Made by a program: the position numbers and the translations under genes. Below are positions 8,426 to 17,222 of a DNA stretch of 64,000 nt, piece by piece. Where the stretch lies: contig JAFQHO010000084.1 of NCBI GenBank assembly GCA_017397925.1, positions 62,001 to 126,000 on the forward strand, written 5' to 3'. Under the pieces are notes generated by a model. That model saw only the letters and a list, made by a program, of their open reading frames with translations. It did not search any database and was not told where the DNA came from. Source of the DNA: Ruminococcus sp. (GTDB lineage: Bacteria > Bacillota > Clostridia > Oscillospirales > Ruminococcaceae). How positions within the stretch are numbered: the stretch's first letter is position 1; every line of letters starts with the position of its first letter.

Positions 8426-9639
8426 CAGATACTATTATTATAGGCGGCGGTGCAGCAGGCTGCGTGGCGGCTATATATGCGGCGCGCTGGGGCAAAAGCG
8501 TAATGCTCTTTGAAAAAAATGAGCGTATCGGCAGAAAACTCCGCATAACGGGAAAGGGGCGCTGCAACGTCACAAACAATTCACCTACCCGTGAGCATAT
8601 GGAGAATATCCCTGTAAACAGCCGATTTATGTACAGCTCCTTTGCAATGTACGGAGCAGAGGAAACAATGGCGTTTTTTGAGGAACTGGGAGTACCTCTG
8701 AAAACCGAAAGGGGAAACAGAGTATTCCCCGTAAGCGACAACGCAGAGGATATTGTAAATGCCCTTGACCGCGAGCTGAAAAATCTCGGGGTGAAAATTG
8801 TGAGAAGGGCGGTAAAATCGCTGATTATCGTTGACGGAGAATGCAAGGGCGTAATTGCAGGAGGACAGGAATACCGCAGCAATAGCGTACTTGTTGCCTG
8901 CGGCGGCAAATCCTACCCTGCAACAGGCTCAACAGGTGAAGGTTATACCTTTGCTGAGCAGGCAGGTCATACCGTAACGGAGCTTAAACCAAGCCTTGTA
9001 CCCCTTACCTCTCCCGATAAATTCTGCGCGGAGCTTATGGGACTTTCCCTCCGCAACGTCACATTGAAGCTTATGGAGGGCGAAAAGACGGTATACAGCG
9101 AAATGGGAGAGATGCTTTTCACTCATTTCGGACTAAGCGGCCCTCTTGTGCTGTCTGCAAGCAGTCATATAAGGGATATGAAGCCAAATCGCTTCAAGGC
9201 GGTTATTGACCTTAAACCTGCTCTTTCTCCCGAGCAGCTTGACGCGCGTATTCAGCGTGATTTCGCGGAAAATCTCAACCGCGACTTTCAGAACGGCATA
9301 CGGAAGCTGCTTCCTGCGAAGCTTATACCCGTTATAATACGGCTTTCTGGAATTGCTCCCGAAAGGAAGATAAACGGCATTACCAAAGAAGAACGCCGTA
9401 AATTCGGGGAGCTTATAAAGGCGTTCCCCGTGAGAATATCGGGATTTCGCCCCATTGATGAGGCAATTATCACCAGCGGCGGCGTAAGCGTCAAGGAAAT
9501 CGACCCGAAAACAATGGAATCAAAGCTTGTCAGCGGACTTTTCTTTGCAGGAGAGGTAATAGATGTTGACGCATACACAGGCGGATTTAATTTACAGATC
9601 GCCTTTTCTACCGCATACGCGGCAGCATTATACTTATGA
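8422..9639 (+). CDS. HI0933-family flavoprotein (NAD(P)/FAD-dependent oxidoreductase)
   Basis: 405 residues with an N-terminal Rossmann dinucleotide-binding motif GGGAAG followed by GKKLRITGKGRCN-like sequence (here RKLRITGKGRCNVTN), and the C-terminal FAD motif GLFFAGEVIDVDAYTGG. This is the YhiN/HI0933 family; a relative, BaiN, acts on bile-acid intermediates in gut Clostridia, but most members have no assigned substrate. Start ATG 8422 overlaps the DUF3006 stop by four bases, indicating translational coupling within the ygiQ operon. Confidence 0.88.
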   Translation: MTDTIIIGGGAAGCVAAIYAARWGKSVMLFEKNERIGRKLRITGKGRCNVTNNSPTREHMENIPVNSRFMYSSFAMYGAEETMAFFEELGVPLKTERGNRVFPVSDNAEDIVNALDRELKNLGVKIVRRAVKSLIIVDGECKGVIAGGQEYRSNSVLVACGGKSYPATGSTGEGYTFAEQAGHTVTELKPSLVPLTSPDKFCAELMGLSLRNVTLKLMEGEKTVYSEMGEMLFTHFGLSGPLVLSASSHIRDMKPNRFKAVIDLKPALSPEQLDARIQRDFAENLNRDFQNGIRKLLPAKLIPVIIRLSGIAPERKINGITKEERRKFGELIKAFPVRISGFRPIDEAIITSGGVSVKEIDPKTMESKLVSGLFFAGEVIDVDAYTGGFNLQIAFSTAYAAALYL

Positions 9640-10163
9640 CGATTATGAAAAAGAATTTTTCAAGGACAGCTTTCCGCTATACCTTTGAATTTATGCTTGC
9701 AGGCTTTGTAGGTTGGCTTTATGAGGTTGCGGTTGTGTGGATAATGTGGGGATATGTCTACAACAGAGGTATGCTTCATATGCCTATTGTGCCGATATAT
9801 GCAATCGGAGCCTTTATTCTCCTGTTTATTTTCGGCAGAAAGAAGCATAGTCCGCTGTTTGTGTTCACTATATCCACAGTTGTGACTACCGTTTTTGAGC
9901 TTGGAGCCTCATATCTCCTTGATTTTCTTTTCGGCAGACACTTCTGGACATATGAGGGCTGTTATTTTTCAATATTAGACCGCGCCAGTCTTGTTTCAAG
10001 CGTGATTTTCGGCTTGTTTGCCCTGCTTTACATATTCGTTGTTCATCCTCTTTCGGGGAAGCTGAGCGAAAAGCTGCCGGAATGGGCGTGTATAGTATTG
10101 GCGGCAGTAACGTCTGTTGCTGTTATTACAGATTTTATCATCTCCTTTATAAAATGGAGATAG
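9636..10163 (+). CDS. Putative ABC-transporter type IV membrane protein (PF06541-like)
   Basis: 175 residues with about five hydrophobic segments and the GFVGWLYEV opening plus NRGMLHMPIVPIYAIGA, features of the so-called ABC_trans_CmpB family common in Firmicutes. The transporter label is historical; no ATPase partner lies nearby and function is unknown. ATG 9636 overlaps the preceding stop by four bases; an alternative ATG at 9645 exists. Confidence 0.75.
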   Translation: MTIMKKNFSRTAFRYTFEFMLAGFVGWLYEVAVVWIMWGYVYNRGMLHMPIVPIYAIGAFILLFIFGRKKHSPLFVFTISTVVTTVFELGASYLLDFLFGRHFWTYEGCYFSILDRASLVSSVIFGLFALLYIFVVHPLSGKLSEKLPEWACIVLAAVTSVAVITDFIISFIKWR

Positions 10164-10177
10164 AAGGAGCAATTCAG

Positions 10178-10837
10178 ATGAAAACAATAAATATAGCTAT
10201 TGACGGCCCTGCAGGTGCAGGAAAAAGTACAATTGCAAAAATGGTTTCCGCTGAAATGGGGTATATTTACGTTGATACAGGGGCTATGTACCGTGCTGTT
10301 GCCCTTTATCTGACGGAAAACAATATCCCCGATGAGGATATTGAGAAGCATATCGGCAATGTTGATGTATCACTGAAATTCATTGACGGTGTACAGCGTG
10401 TTTATCTGGGTGACAGAGATGTTTCCGATATTATTCGCACTCCTGAAATATCAATGGCGGCTTCAAGGACTTCCGCTATACCTGCGGTAAGAGCAAGACT
10501 TTTCGACTTGCAGCAGAAGCTTGCCCGTGAGAATAATATTATTATGGACGGAAGGGACATAGGTACGGTAGTTCTTCCCAATGCCGATGTGAAGATATTT
10601 CTTACAGCCTCCGCTGAGGAACGTGCAAACCGCCGTTTCAAGGAACTGGCTGAAAAGCCCGATTGTCCGTCATATGAGGAGATTTTAAAGGATATTATCC
10701 AGCGTGATTACAACGATATGAACCGTGAAACAGCTCCCCTTAAACAGGCGGAGGACGCTGTTCTCGTTGACACAACAGAGCTTACACTGGAGCAGTCGGC
10801 GGCTCGGATTACCGAAATTATAAAGGAGCGTGTGTAG
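10178..10837 (+). CDS. cmk: Cytidylate kinase
   Basis: 219-residue CMP/dCMP kinase making CDP and dCDP for nucleic acid and phospholipid synthesis. P-loop GPAGAGKST near the N-terminus, YVDTGAMYRA, and DGRDIGTVV identify it. The start at ATG 10178 follows AAGGAG at 10164-10169; a longer upstream frame would run into the preceding membrane protein gene. Followed by plsC, which begins two bases after the cmk stop, and then ispH-rpsA, the standard clostridial cmk-plsC-ispH-rpsA order. Confidence 0.95.
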   Translation: MKTINIAIDGPAGAGKSTIAKMVSAEMGYIYVDTGAMYRAVALYLTENNIPDEDIEKHIGNVDVSLKFIDGVQRVYLGDRDVSDIIRTPEISMAASRTSAIPAVRARLFDLQQKLARENNIIMDGRDIGTVVLPNADVKIFLTASAEERANRRFKELAEKPDCPSYEEILKDIIQRDYNDMNRETAPLKQAEDAVLVDTTELTLEQSAARITEIIKERV

Positions 10838-10838
10838 T

Positions 10839-11483
10839 ATGTTTTATATTTGTAAATGGCTTGTATGGATAGCAATGAATATAGCTTTCAGCTTAAAGCT
10901 GGAGGGCAAGGAAAATATTCCTAAGGGTACAAACTGCATATTTGCGTCAAATCACCGCACAAACGCTGACCCGCCCCTTATAAGCTGCGGACTTAAGGGC
11001 AAACACTCCTTTATGGCTAAGGAGGAGCTTTTCAAGAACAAATTTTTCGGCTGGCTTATAAAAAATCTGGGTGCATTCCCCGTTTCAAGAGGAAAGGGCG
11101 ATACAGCAGTACTTGATACAGCTGTTGAAAGACTTGAAAAAGGCAGCAACCTTATGATTTTCCCCGAGGGTACACGTTCCAAGGACGGTAAGGTTCACCG
11201 CGGTCATTCAGGTGCGGCTGTTATTGCGGCCCGTTCGGGAAAGCCGGTTGTTCCTGTTGGTATTGTTTTTGGGGAAAAGCTGAAATTCCGCACTAAAATC
11301 AGAATTAAGTACGGTACTCCCATTGATCCTGCGGAGTATGTGGAGGTGTCTGATACTCCAAATCCAAGACAGCTTGTAAAGCTGAAAAACCGCTATATGG
11401 CGGATATCAAGCTGCTTGTAGAGGGCGAGCCTGAGCCTGAAAAGCTCCCCGATAACAGCGAAAAGGAGCAGGCTGATGAATAA
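10839..11483 (+). CDS. plsC: 1-acyl-sn-glycerol-3-phosphate acyltransferase
   Basis: 214-residue membrane-associated acyltransferase making phosphatidic acid. Catalytic HX4D box NHRTNADPP, the glycerol-3-phosphate-binding EGTRS box, and a hydrophobic N-terminus are all present. AAGGAG at 10823-10828 fits ATG 10839; the GTG at 10830 would be too close. Overlaps the start of ispH-rpsA by eight bases. Confidence 0.92.
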   Translation: MFYICKWLVWIAMNIAFSLKLEGKENIPKGTNCIFASNHRTNADPPLISCGLKGKHSFMAKEELFKNKFFGWLIKNLGAFPVSRGKGDTAVLDTAVERLEKGSNLMIFPEGTRSKDGKVHRGHSGAAVIAARSGKPVVPVGIVFGEKLKFRTKIRIKYGTPIDPAEYVEVSDTPNPRQLVKLKNRYMADIKLLVEGEPEPEKLPDNSEKEQADE

Positions 11484-13446
11484 GGTTACAGTGGCGAAGT
11501 CGGCGGGATTTTGTTTCGGGGTTGACAGAGCCGTAAAAATGGTGTATAATGAACTGGAGTCCAATACAAAGGTTGCCACTCTCGGGCCGATTATCCACAA
11601 TCAGGACGTTGTGAATGATATGAACGCCAAGGGTGCAAGAGTAGTGGAGTCTGTTGATGAGCTGCTGCCCGAGGAAACTGTAGTAATCCGTTCTCACGGT
11701 GTCGGCAGAGAAGTTTATAATAAAATTGCGGAAAAGGGTTGCAGGATGTTAGACGCTACTTGTCCTTTTGTCGCGAAAATTCATAAGATTGTGGCGGAAA
11801 AATCAAAAGAGGGTTATATGATCCTCATTGCGGGCGACGTAAATCATCCAGAAATACAGGGAATTATTGGTCATTGTGAACAAAATTTCTGTGTTTTTAA
11901 GGATAATGTTGAGCTAAAACACGTTTTTGAGAAAAATGAGAATTTTTTGCGAAAAAAGCTTGCATTCGTCGCTCAAACGACGTATAATATAATAGAATGG
12001 GAAGAATGTTTAAAGGTGATCCCAAAAGGCAATCCCGATATTGTCATATTCGATACAATATGCAGTGCAACCGATACAAGGCAGTCAGACGCAGCTAAGC
12101 TTGCAAGGGAATCTGATATAATGCTTGTTGTGGGCGGCAGACACAGCTCAAACACCGTAAAGCTCTACGAGGTGTGCAGCCGATATTGTAAAACGTATCA
12201 CATAGAAAATTCGGACGAGCTTTCATCTTTGATGCTGCCCTGTGCCGGCAAAATCGGCATAACAGCCGGGGCATCCACGCCGGCATATATAATCGAGGAG
12301 GTACAAACAACCATGACAGAGAATGTAAATCTCAATGCAATTGATGAGGAGATCGACTTCGCAGAAGCTCTCGATCAGTCTTTCAAAAAAATACATACAG
12401 GAGAGAAGGTAGAAGGACTCGTTGTAAGTGTTGACAACGCTGAGATCACAGTAGATCTCGGAACAAAGCACACAGGCTACGTTAAGCTTGAGGATCTTAC
12501 AGACGATTCCACAAAGAAGCCCGAGGATATCGTTTCCGTTGGTGATAAGATTGAGCTTATCGTTATCAAGGTTAACGACAGCGAGGGTACAGTTGCTCTT
12601 TCTAAGAGAAAGGTTGACGAGCAGGCCGGTTATGACACAGTTGTTAAGGCTAAGGAAGAGGGTGCTGTTCTTGAAGGCACAATCAGCCGTATTGTTAACA
12701 AGGGTGTTACACTCAACTATATGGGCGTAAGAATCTTCATCCCTGCTTCACAGACAGGTCTCCCAAGAGGTGCAGAGCTTGATCAGCTCAACAAGCAGAA
12801 GGTTCAGTTCAAGATTATCGAGGTAGACGAGGGCGGCAAGAAGAGAGCTGTTGGTTCTATCAAGGCTGTTGATTCTGCTAAGAAGGAAGAAGCTAAGGCT
12901 GCATTCTGGGCTGACGCTGAAATCGGCAAGACATACGTTGGTAAGGTTAAGTCCCTTACAAGCTTCGGCGCATTCGTTGATCTCGGCGGCATCGACGGTA
13001 TGGTACATATTTCTGAGCTTTCCTGGAAGCGCATCAAGCACCCCAGCGAGGTTGTAGCTGTTGGTGATACTCTTGAAGTATATATCAAGGATCTCAACGC
13101 TGAGGAGAACAGAATTTCTCTCGGCTTCAAGAAGGCTGAGGACAATCCTTGGGAAATCTTCAAGTCACAGTATGCTATCGACGATGTTGTTAAGGCTACA
13201 ATCGTTTCTACAACAAGCTTCGGTGCATTCGCACAGATTATCGACGGTGTAGACGGTCTTATCCACATCTCACAGCTTGCTGACAAGAAGGTTGAGAACG
13301 TTAAGGATATCGTTTCCGTTGGCGATGTTGTTGATGTTAAGATTATCGATATCGACGACGAGTCCAAGAGAATCAGCATTTCTATGCGCGCTCTCATTGA
13401 GGACGCAGCTGACGCTGAGGACGAAGATTACGAGGACGAGGAATAA
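11476..13446 (+). CDS. ispH: Fused HMBPP reductase IspH and ribosomal protein S1
   Basis: 656 residues. Residues 1-279 are IspH (LytB), the 4Fe-4S enzyme that turns HMBPP into IPP and DMAPP in the MEP pathway; its three cluster cysteines are visible at 13 (GFCFGV), 96 (DATCPF) and 196 (DTICSATD). Residues about 290-640 are ribosomal protein S1 with four S1 (OB-fold) repeats and an acidic tail. The fusion is known in Clostridia. An ATG at 12313 (Met280) has its own GAGGAGGT, so free S1 could also be made. Codons in the S1 half are strongly biased toward GTT, GCT, AAG and ATC, unlike the IspH half, consistent with different required protein levels. Confidence 0.95.
   Translation: MNKVTVAKSAGFCFGVDRAVKMVYNELESNTKVATLGPIIHNQDVVNDMNAKGARVVESVDELLPEETVVIRSHGVGREVYNKIAEKGCRMLDATCPFVAKIHKIVAEKSKEGYMILIAGDVNHPEIQGIIGHCEQNFCVFKDNVELKHVFEKNENFLRKKLAFVAQTTYNIIEWEECLKVIPKGNPDIVIFDTICSATDTRQSDAAKLARESDIMLVVGGRHSSNTVKLYEVCSRYCKTYHIENSDELSSLMLPCAGKIGITAGASTPAYIIEEVQTTMTENVNLNAIDEEIDFAEALDQSFKKIHTGEKVEGLVVSVDNAEITVDLGTKHTGYVKLEDLTDDSTKKPEDIVSVGDKIELIVIKVNDSEGTVALSKRKVDEQAGYDTVVKAKEEGAVLEGTISRIVNKGVTLNYMGVRIFIPASQTGLPRGAELDQLNKQKVQFKIIEVDEGGKKRAVGSIKAVDSAKKEEAKAAFWADAEIGKTYVGKVKSLTSFGAFVDLGGIDGMVHISELSWKRIKHPSEVVAVGDTLEVYIKDLNAEENRISLGFKKAEDNPWEIFKSQYAIDDVVKATIVSTTSFGAFAQIIDGVDGLIHISQLADKKVENVKDIVSVGDVVDVKIIDIDDESKRISISMRALIEDAADAEDEDYEDEE
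12295..12315 (+). promoter_or_regulatory. rpsA: Internal Shine-Dalgarno and start for free S1
   Basis: GAGGAGGT at 12295-12302 lies 10 bases before an in-frame ATG at 12313, exactly at the junction of the IspH and S1 modules. The peptide made from here would be 377 residues, containing all four S1 domains. Confidence 0.55.
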
Positions 13447-13465
13447 TCCCGTAAATTGAGATTTA

Positions 13466-13496
13466 AAAGGCTGTACCGCAAGGTATGGCCTTTTTT
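13466..13496 (+). terminator. Rho-independent terminator of the ygiQ-rpsA operon
   Basis: Arms AAGGC-TG-TACC and GGTA-TG-GCCTT around GCAA, then six T. Placed 20 bases after the rpsA stop. Confidence 0.8.
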
Positions 13497-13516
13497 GCAA
13501 AAAGGAGAAATGATAT

Positions 13517-14404
13517 ATGGACGAATACTGCGGATATGACGTGGAAGATATTCACAGTGGAACGGAACTTGACGAGGTAATGTGTGAGGTATGCGGAACA
13601 ATACAGCCGGCGACTAATAAATTTTGTACTCACTGCGGTGAGGGGTTTAAAAAAGGGATAATAAAGGGCAATTCGTCAGACGACAAAAAGAAATTACGGA
13701 GTATCATCTTGTGCGTCGCGCTGCTTGTTGCTGTGGTTGTGGCTATGGTGCTTTCTACCGTTTTTCACGAGCTGATAAGTGAAGATAAACCGGTGAAAAG
13801 AGAAGAAATTTCCATAGAACTGCCTGAAATCAGTATGCCTGAAATTTCACTTCCTGATATATCGGATTTTACTGTATCTGAGATGAATGTGAATGGTGTA
13901 TCTTCAAATTCTGTTGATTATTACCCTATGGGCGAATATGTTGTTGGTGTAGATATTCCTGCTGGCGAATATCTTATAGTTGCTGATAATTTCAGTGATA
14001 TACCAAATGCTTGTATAGGCCTGTATGATAAAGAAATGGAGCAGATTATATCAACCTGGTTTCAGAATACGTTTTACGTGAATATTGAGGCTGGGCAATA
14101 TCTTCATATATCGTGGTGTACTGCTGTTGATTTGAGTCATAACATTGTTGATAACAACCCATTTGAACGTGCAGGGATGTTTAAAGTCGGTACTGACGTT
14201 AAGGCAGGTACTTACAGAATTAAGGCTGCTGAGATTGAAAAACCCTATTATTTTACTGTTTATGATAATCTTTACGAATATAATGCTTTTAAAAAGTATA
14301 CCGAAACCCTTGAATATGAAATTAAAGACAGAGAAAAGGTTATAACTGTTGTTGATGGTCAATATATTGAACTTGAAAATTGTGTAATTGTTAAAGAAGA
14401 ATAA
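13517..14404 (+). CDS. Membrane-anchored zinc-ribbon protein with duplicated exported motif
   Basis: 295 residues. An N-terminal zinc ribbon (CEVC near residue 24 and CTHC near 38) lies in the cytoplasm, a single membrane helix follows (about 59-82), then a linker rich in Pro, Glu and Ile in which EIS(M/L)P recurs, and an outer domain holding two copies of a motif: GEYVVGVDIPAGEYLI and GMFKVGTDVKAGTYRI. The family is unnamed to me; similar zinc-ribbon plus beta-domain surface proteins occur in Clostridia. Preceded by its own AAAGGAG and lying between two terminators, it is probably monocistronic. Confidence 0.7.
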   Translation: MDEYCGYDVEDIHSGTELDEVMCEVCGTIQPATNKFCTHCGEGFKKGIIKGNSSDDKKKLRSIILCVALLVAVVVAMVLSTVFHELISEDKPVKREEISIELPEISMPEISLPDISDFTVSEMNVNGVSSNSVDYYPMGEYVVGVDIPAGEYLIVADNFSDIPNACIGLYDKEMEQIISTWFQNTFYVNIEAGQYLHISWCTAVDLSHNIVDNNPFERAGMFKVGTDVKAGTYRIKAAEIEKPYYFTVYDNLYEYNAFKKYTETLEYEIKDREKVITVVDGQYIELENCVIVKEE

Positions 14405-14410
14405 TATTTT

Positions 14411-14467
14411 GAGCTGTATTGTCAGTTTGCAGATTTTCGGCAGATTGACGGTACAGCTTTTATTTTT
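14411..14467 (+). terminator. Rho-independent terminator
   Basis: A long stem starting AGCTGTATTGTC and closing with GATTGACGGTACAGCT, partly through G-U pairs, followed by TTTTATTTTT. Ends the zinc-ribbon gene. Confidence 0.8.
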
Positions 14468-14530
14468 CTGTACAAACTGCTGAAAATATAATCTTTGAAT
14501 TGTTAAAACAGCTTAAAATCGCCTTAAACC

Positions 14531-14559
14531 TTGACAAAACTTTGAAAATAGTGTATATT
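14531..14559 (+). promoter_or_regulatory. Sigma-A promoter of the first GH9 cellulase
   Basis: Perfect TTGACA at 14531-14536, 17-bp spacer, TATATT at 14554-14559. The transcript would start near 14566. Confidence 0.8.
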
Positions 14560-14570
14560 TAAAATGTAAT

Positions 14571-14598
14571 GGTGTATCAAAAATACATTCCGTACACC
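14571..14598 (+). promoter_or_regulatory. Inverted repeat in the cellulase leader
   Basis: GGTGTA (14571-14576) and TACACC (14593-14598) are perfect arms just after the expected transcription start; GTGTAT can alternatively pair with ATACAT at 14583-14588. Could be a repressor operator or a 5' stabilising hairpin. Confidence 0.45.
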
Positions 14599-14624
14599 AA
14601 AATTATCGAGAGGGGTAGTTAATA

Positions 14625-17066
14625 ATGAATTTTAAGAAAATCACATCGGCTCTTTCTGCTATGGCGGTTTCCGCAGGTATGTTGTCTGCACTTCCGATGG
14701 CTCAGTCCTCGGCAGCTGTAGAGGTAAACTATGCAGAAGCTCTCCAGAAATCCTTGTTCTTCTACGAGGTACAGCAGTCAGGTGTTCTCCCTGAGTGGAA
14801 TTGTGTTCCTTGGAGAGCAGATTCAATGGTAAACGAGGAGGGTGTTGAAACTGACATCATCCCCGGCGGTTGGTTTGACGCAGGTGACCACTTCAAGTTT
14901 ACTCTGACAAACGCTTATTCCGCATCTGTTCTTGCTTGGGGCTATATCCAGTACAAGGACGCTGTAGACAAGGCCGGTCTTGGCGAAATGTACCGCAACA
15001 ACGTACAGTGGGGACTTGACTATGTTATGCAGGCTGACAGAGACGGCAAGGTTATCGGTACAATCGGTGACTTCACAGGCGGCTCTACTGACCATAACAT
15101 CTGGTGCAGCGCTGAGGTATATCTCAGAAAGCATCACCTCAATAACGGCGATTGGGAGCGTCCTTACGACGAAATCGCTGACTCTACAACAATCGCTCTC
15201 TGTGCAGCTGCTCTTGCACAGGGCTACATCATTTTCAAGGACGACCAGCCCGATAAGGCTGCTGCATACCTTGCACAGGCTGAAAAATATTTCAAGACAG
15301 CTGATTCAATCAGAGATAACGAAAACGGTGCTATGGGCAGTATGTACAAACCAAGTTCATGGGTAGATGACTGTATGTACGCTGCAAACTGGCTCTATAT
15401 GGCTACAGGCGACAAGAGCTATCTTGATAAGATTGAGTCCGATTATGTCCCTCAGTTCCCCACAGAAAGCCAGTCCACAGACTGGAAGTACACATGGGGC
15501 TTCTGCTGGGATGATACAACACAGGCTGCTGCTCTCCTCTATGCTATAAATACAGGCAAGCAGGAGTGGATTGACCACATCGCTCACCACCTTGACTACT
15601 GGGATGAGGGATACGGCGGAAAGCGTGTAACATACACTCCCGACGGCCTTGCTTGGCTTATGAACTGGGGTGCAAACCGTCACTCTGCAAATACTGTATG
15701 GATTGCTAAGCTTGCAGCTGATACAATTTTCAAGGATAACGCTGCACTTGCTGATAAGTACAATAACTGGTCACAGGGACAGCTTGACTATATGTTCGGT
15801 GACAATGACCTCGGTCTTTGCTACGTTCTCGGTATGGGCGACAAGAATCCTACAGCTATCCACCACAGAACTACATCAGGTGTTCACGATGACCATTGGA
15901 ATGACCTTGGTCAGGAGGGAAGCAACGAGGGCTGGCAGACAGAGTACGCACATACTCTCTACGGCGCGCTCGTAGGAGGTCCTAACCAGTCTGGTGAGTA
16001 CACAAACAGCGTTGCTCAGTATGAGTATTCTGAGGTTGCTATCGACTACAACGCAGGATTTACAGCTGCAATGTGTGCTATGGTTGCAGATAAGGGCGGC
16101 GAAAAGCTCGCAAACTTCCCACCTGTTGAAACTCCTAAGTGGGATGAGTGGAAGGTTGGCGCTGTACTTAATGGTAAGGGCGACAGCTACACAGAAATCA
16201 AGGCTTGGGCTATGAACCATACAGCTTGGCCTGCAAGAGTTCAGAAAGACATCTCATACCGTTACTATTTCGACGTATCTGAGCTTCTTGAAGCTGGATA
16301 TTCCGTTGACATCTTAAAGGTTGAGGGCAAGGCTCAGCAGTACAAAGAGGGTGAACAGGGCTACGGCACAGTTTCAGGTCCTTACAAGTACGAGGGAGAC
16401 CCCACAGGCAACACATACTATGCAGAGGTTAAGTTCGAGGACGGCAGAGCTATTCAGCCTACAGGACAGAGCGAACACCGCGACGAGGTACAGTTCAGAG
16501 TATCAATTCCCGACGCTATCGACGGTACACCTACAAAGGGTGCGTGGGATCCCACAAATGACTGGTCTTTTGAAGGTGTAACAGCTACAGACAGTCTTAA
16601 GGATCCTGCTTCCTACAATAAGCATATTCCTATGTACATAAACGGCAAGCTTGTATGGGGCGAGGAGCCCGACGGTACAAAGGCTGTTCCCGGTGCTGAT
16701 ATCGAGAACAACGGCGGAAATACAACTCCTACAAATCCTCCTGAAACTCCTACAAATCCCCCTGTAAATCCTACAGAGCCTCCCGTACAGCCTACAGAAC
16801 CGCCTACACAGGCTCCTACAGGCAACCCCGGCGGCAGCACTAAGGCTTACTACGGTGACGCAAACTGCGACGAAGTTATAACAATGGCTGATGCTGCAGC
16901 AATTTTCCAGGCTCTCGGCAATCCTGATAAGTACTCACTTTCAGAGCAGGGTGCAGTTAATGCTGATGTAAATGGTGTAAAGGGCCTTACACCTGATGAT
17001 GCACTCGTTATTATGCAGGTTGCTGCAAATATGGTTAAACAGGAAGAACTTCCGCTGAAAAAATAA
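14625..17066 (+). CDS. Secreted GH9 endoglucanase with CBM3c and dockerin
   Basis: 813 residues. Signal peptide 1-31; family 9 catalytic domain about 34-490 with the base aspartates in WFDAGDH (85 and 88), HHRTTSG near 413, and the acid Glu470 in YSEVAIDYNAG; a CBM3c-like module about 503-665 that normally feeds a cellulose chain to the catalytic cleft; a Pro/Thr linker 698-738; a dockerin 743-803 whose first calcium loop reads GDANCDEVITMADAA and whose second reads NADVNGVKGLTPDDA. This is the architecture of processive cellulosomal endoglucanases. Oddity: the Asp expected in the second GH9 signature (YxD) is Asn461. Codon use is that of a highly expressed gene. GAGAGGGG lies before ATG 14625. 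Confidence 0.93.
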   Translation: MNFKKITSALSAMAVSAGMLSALPMAQSSAAVEVNYAEALQKSLFFYEVQQSGVLPEWNCVPWRADSMVNEEGVETDIIPGGWFDAGDHFKFTLTNAYSASVLAWGYIQYKDAVDKAGLGEMYRNNVQWGLDYVMQADRDGKVIGTIGDFTGGSTDHNIWCSAEVYLRKHHLNNGDWERPYDEIADSTTIALCAAALAQGYIIFKDDQPDKAAAYLAQAEKYFKTADSIRDNENGAMGSMYKPSSWVDDCMYAANWLYMATGDKSYLDKIESDYVPQFPTESQSTDWKYTWGFCWDDTTQAAALLYAINTGKQEWIDHIAHHLDYWDEGYGGKRVTYTPDGLAWLMNWGANRHSANTVWIAKLAADTIFKDNAALADKYNNWSQGQLDYMFGDNDLGLCYVLGMGDKNPTAIHHRTTSGVHDDHWNDLGQEGSNEGWQTEYAHTLYGALVGGPNQSGEYTNSVAQYEYSEVAIDYNAGFTAAMCAMVADKGGEKLANFPPVETPKWDEWKVGAVLNGKGDSYTEIKAWAMNHTAWPARVQKDISYRYYFDVSELLEAGYSVDILKVEGKAQQYKEGEQGYGTVSGPYKYEGDPTGNTYYAEVKFEDGRAIQPTGQSEHRDEVQFRVSIPDAIDGTPTKGAWDPTNDWSFEGVTATDSLKDPASYNKHIPMYINGKLVWGEEPDGTKAVPGADIENNGGNTTPTNPPETPTNPPVNPTEPPVQPTEPPTQAPTGNPGGSTKAYYGDANCDEVITMADAAAIFQALGNPDKYSLSEQGAVNADVNGVKGLTPDDALVIMQVAANMVKQEELPLKK

Positions 17067-17084
17067 CTAATTCATATTTGTGAC

Positions 17085-17118
17085 ACAAAGAGGGTTTTAC
17101 GCCCTCTTTGTTATTTCT
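17085..17118 (+). terminator. Rho-independent terminator after the first GH9 gene
   Basis: ACAAAGAGGG and CCCTCTTTGT arms around TTTTACG, then TATTTCTT. Confidence 0.8.
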
Positions 17119-17188
17119 TGTCAATTGTAAAAAATGCACAAAAATACCAGAGCTGTATTATAGAAATACACGAAATTTCAAAAACCTA

Positions 17189-17217
17189 TTTACTTTTTTG
17201 CTGTTATATACTATAAT
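17189..17217 (+). promoter_or_regulatory. Sigma-A promoter of the second GH9 cellulase
   Basis: TTTACT at 17189-17194, 17-bp spacer, TATAAT at 17212-17217, with a predicted start near 17224. This leaves a leader of about 130 bases. Confidence 0.65.
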
Positions 17218-17222
17218 AAGTT

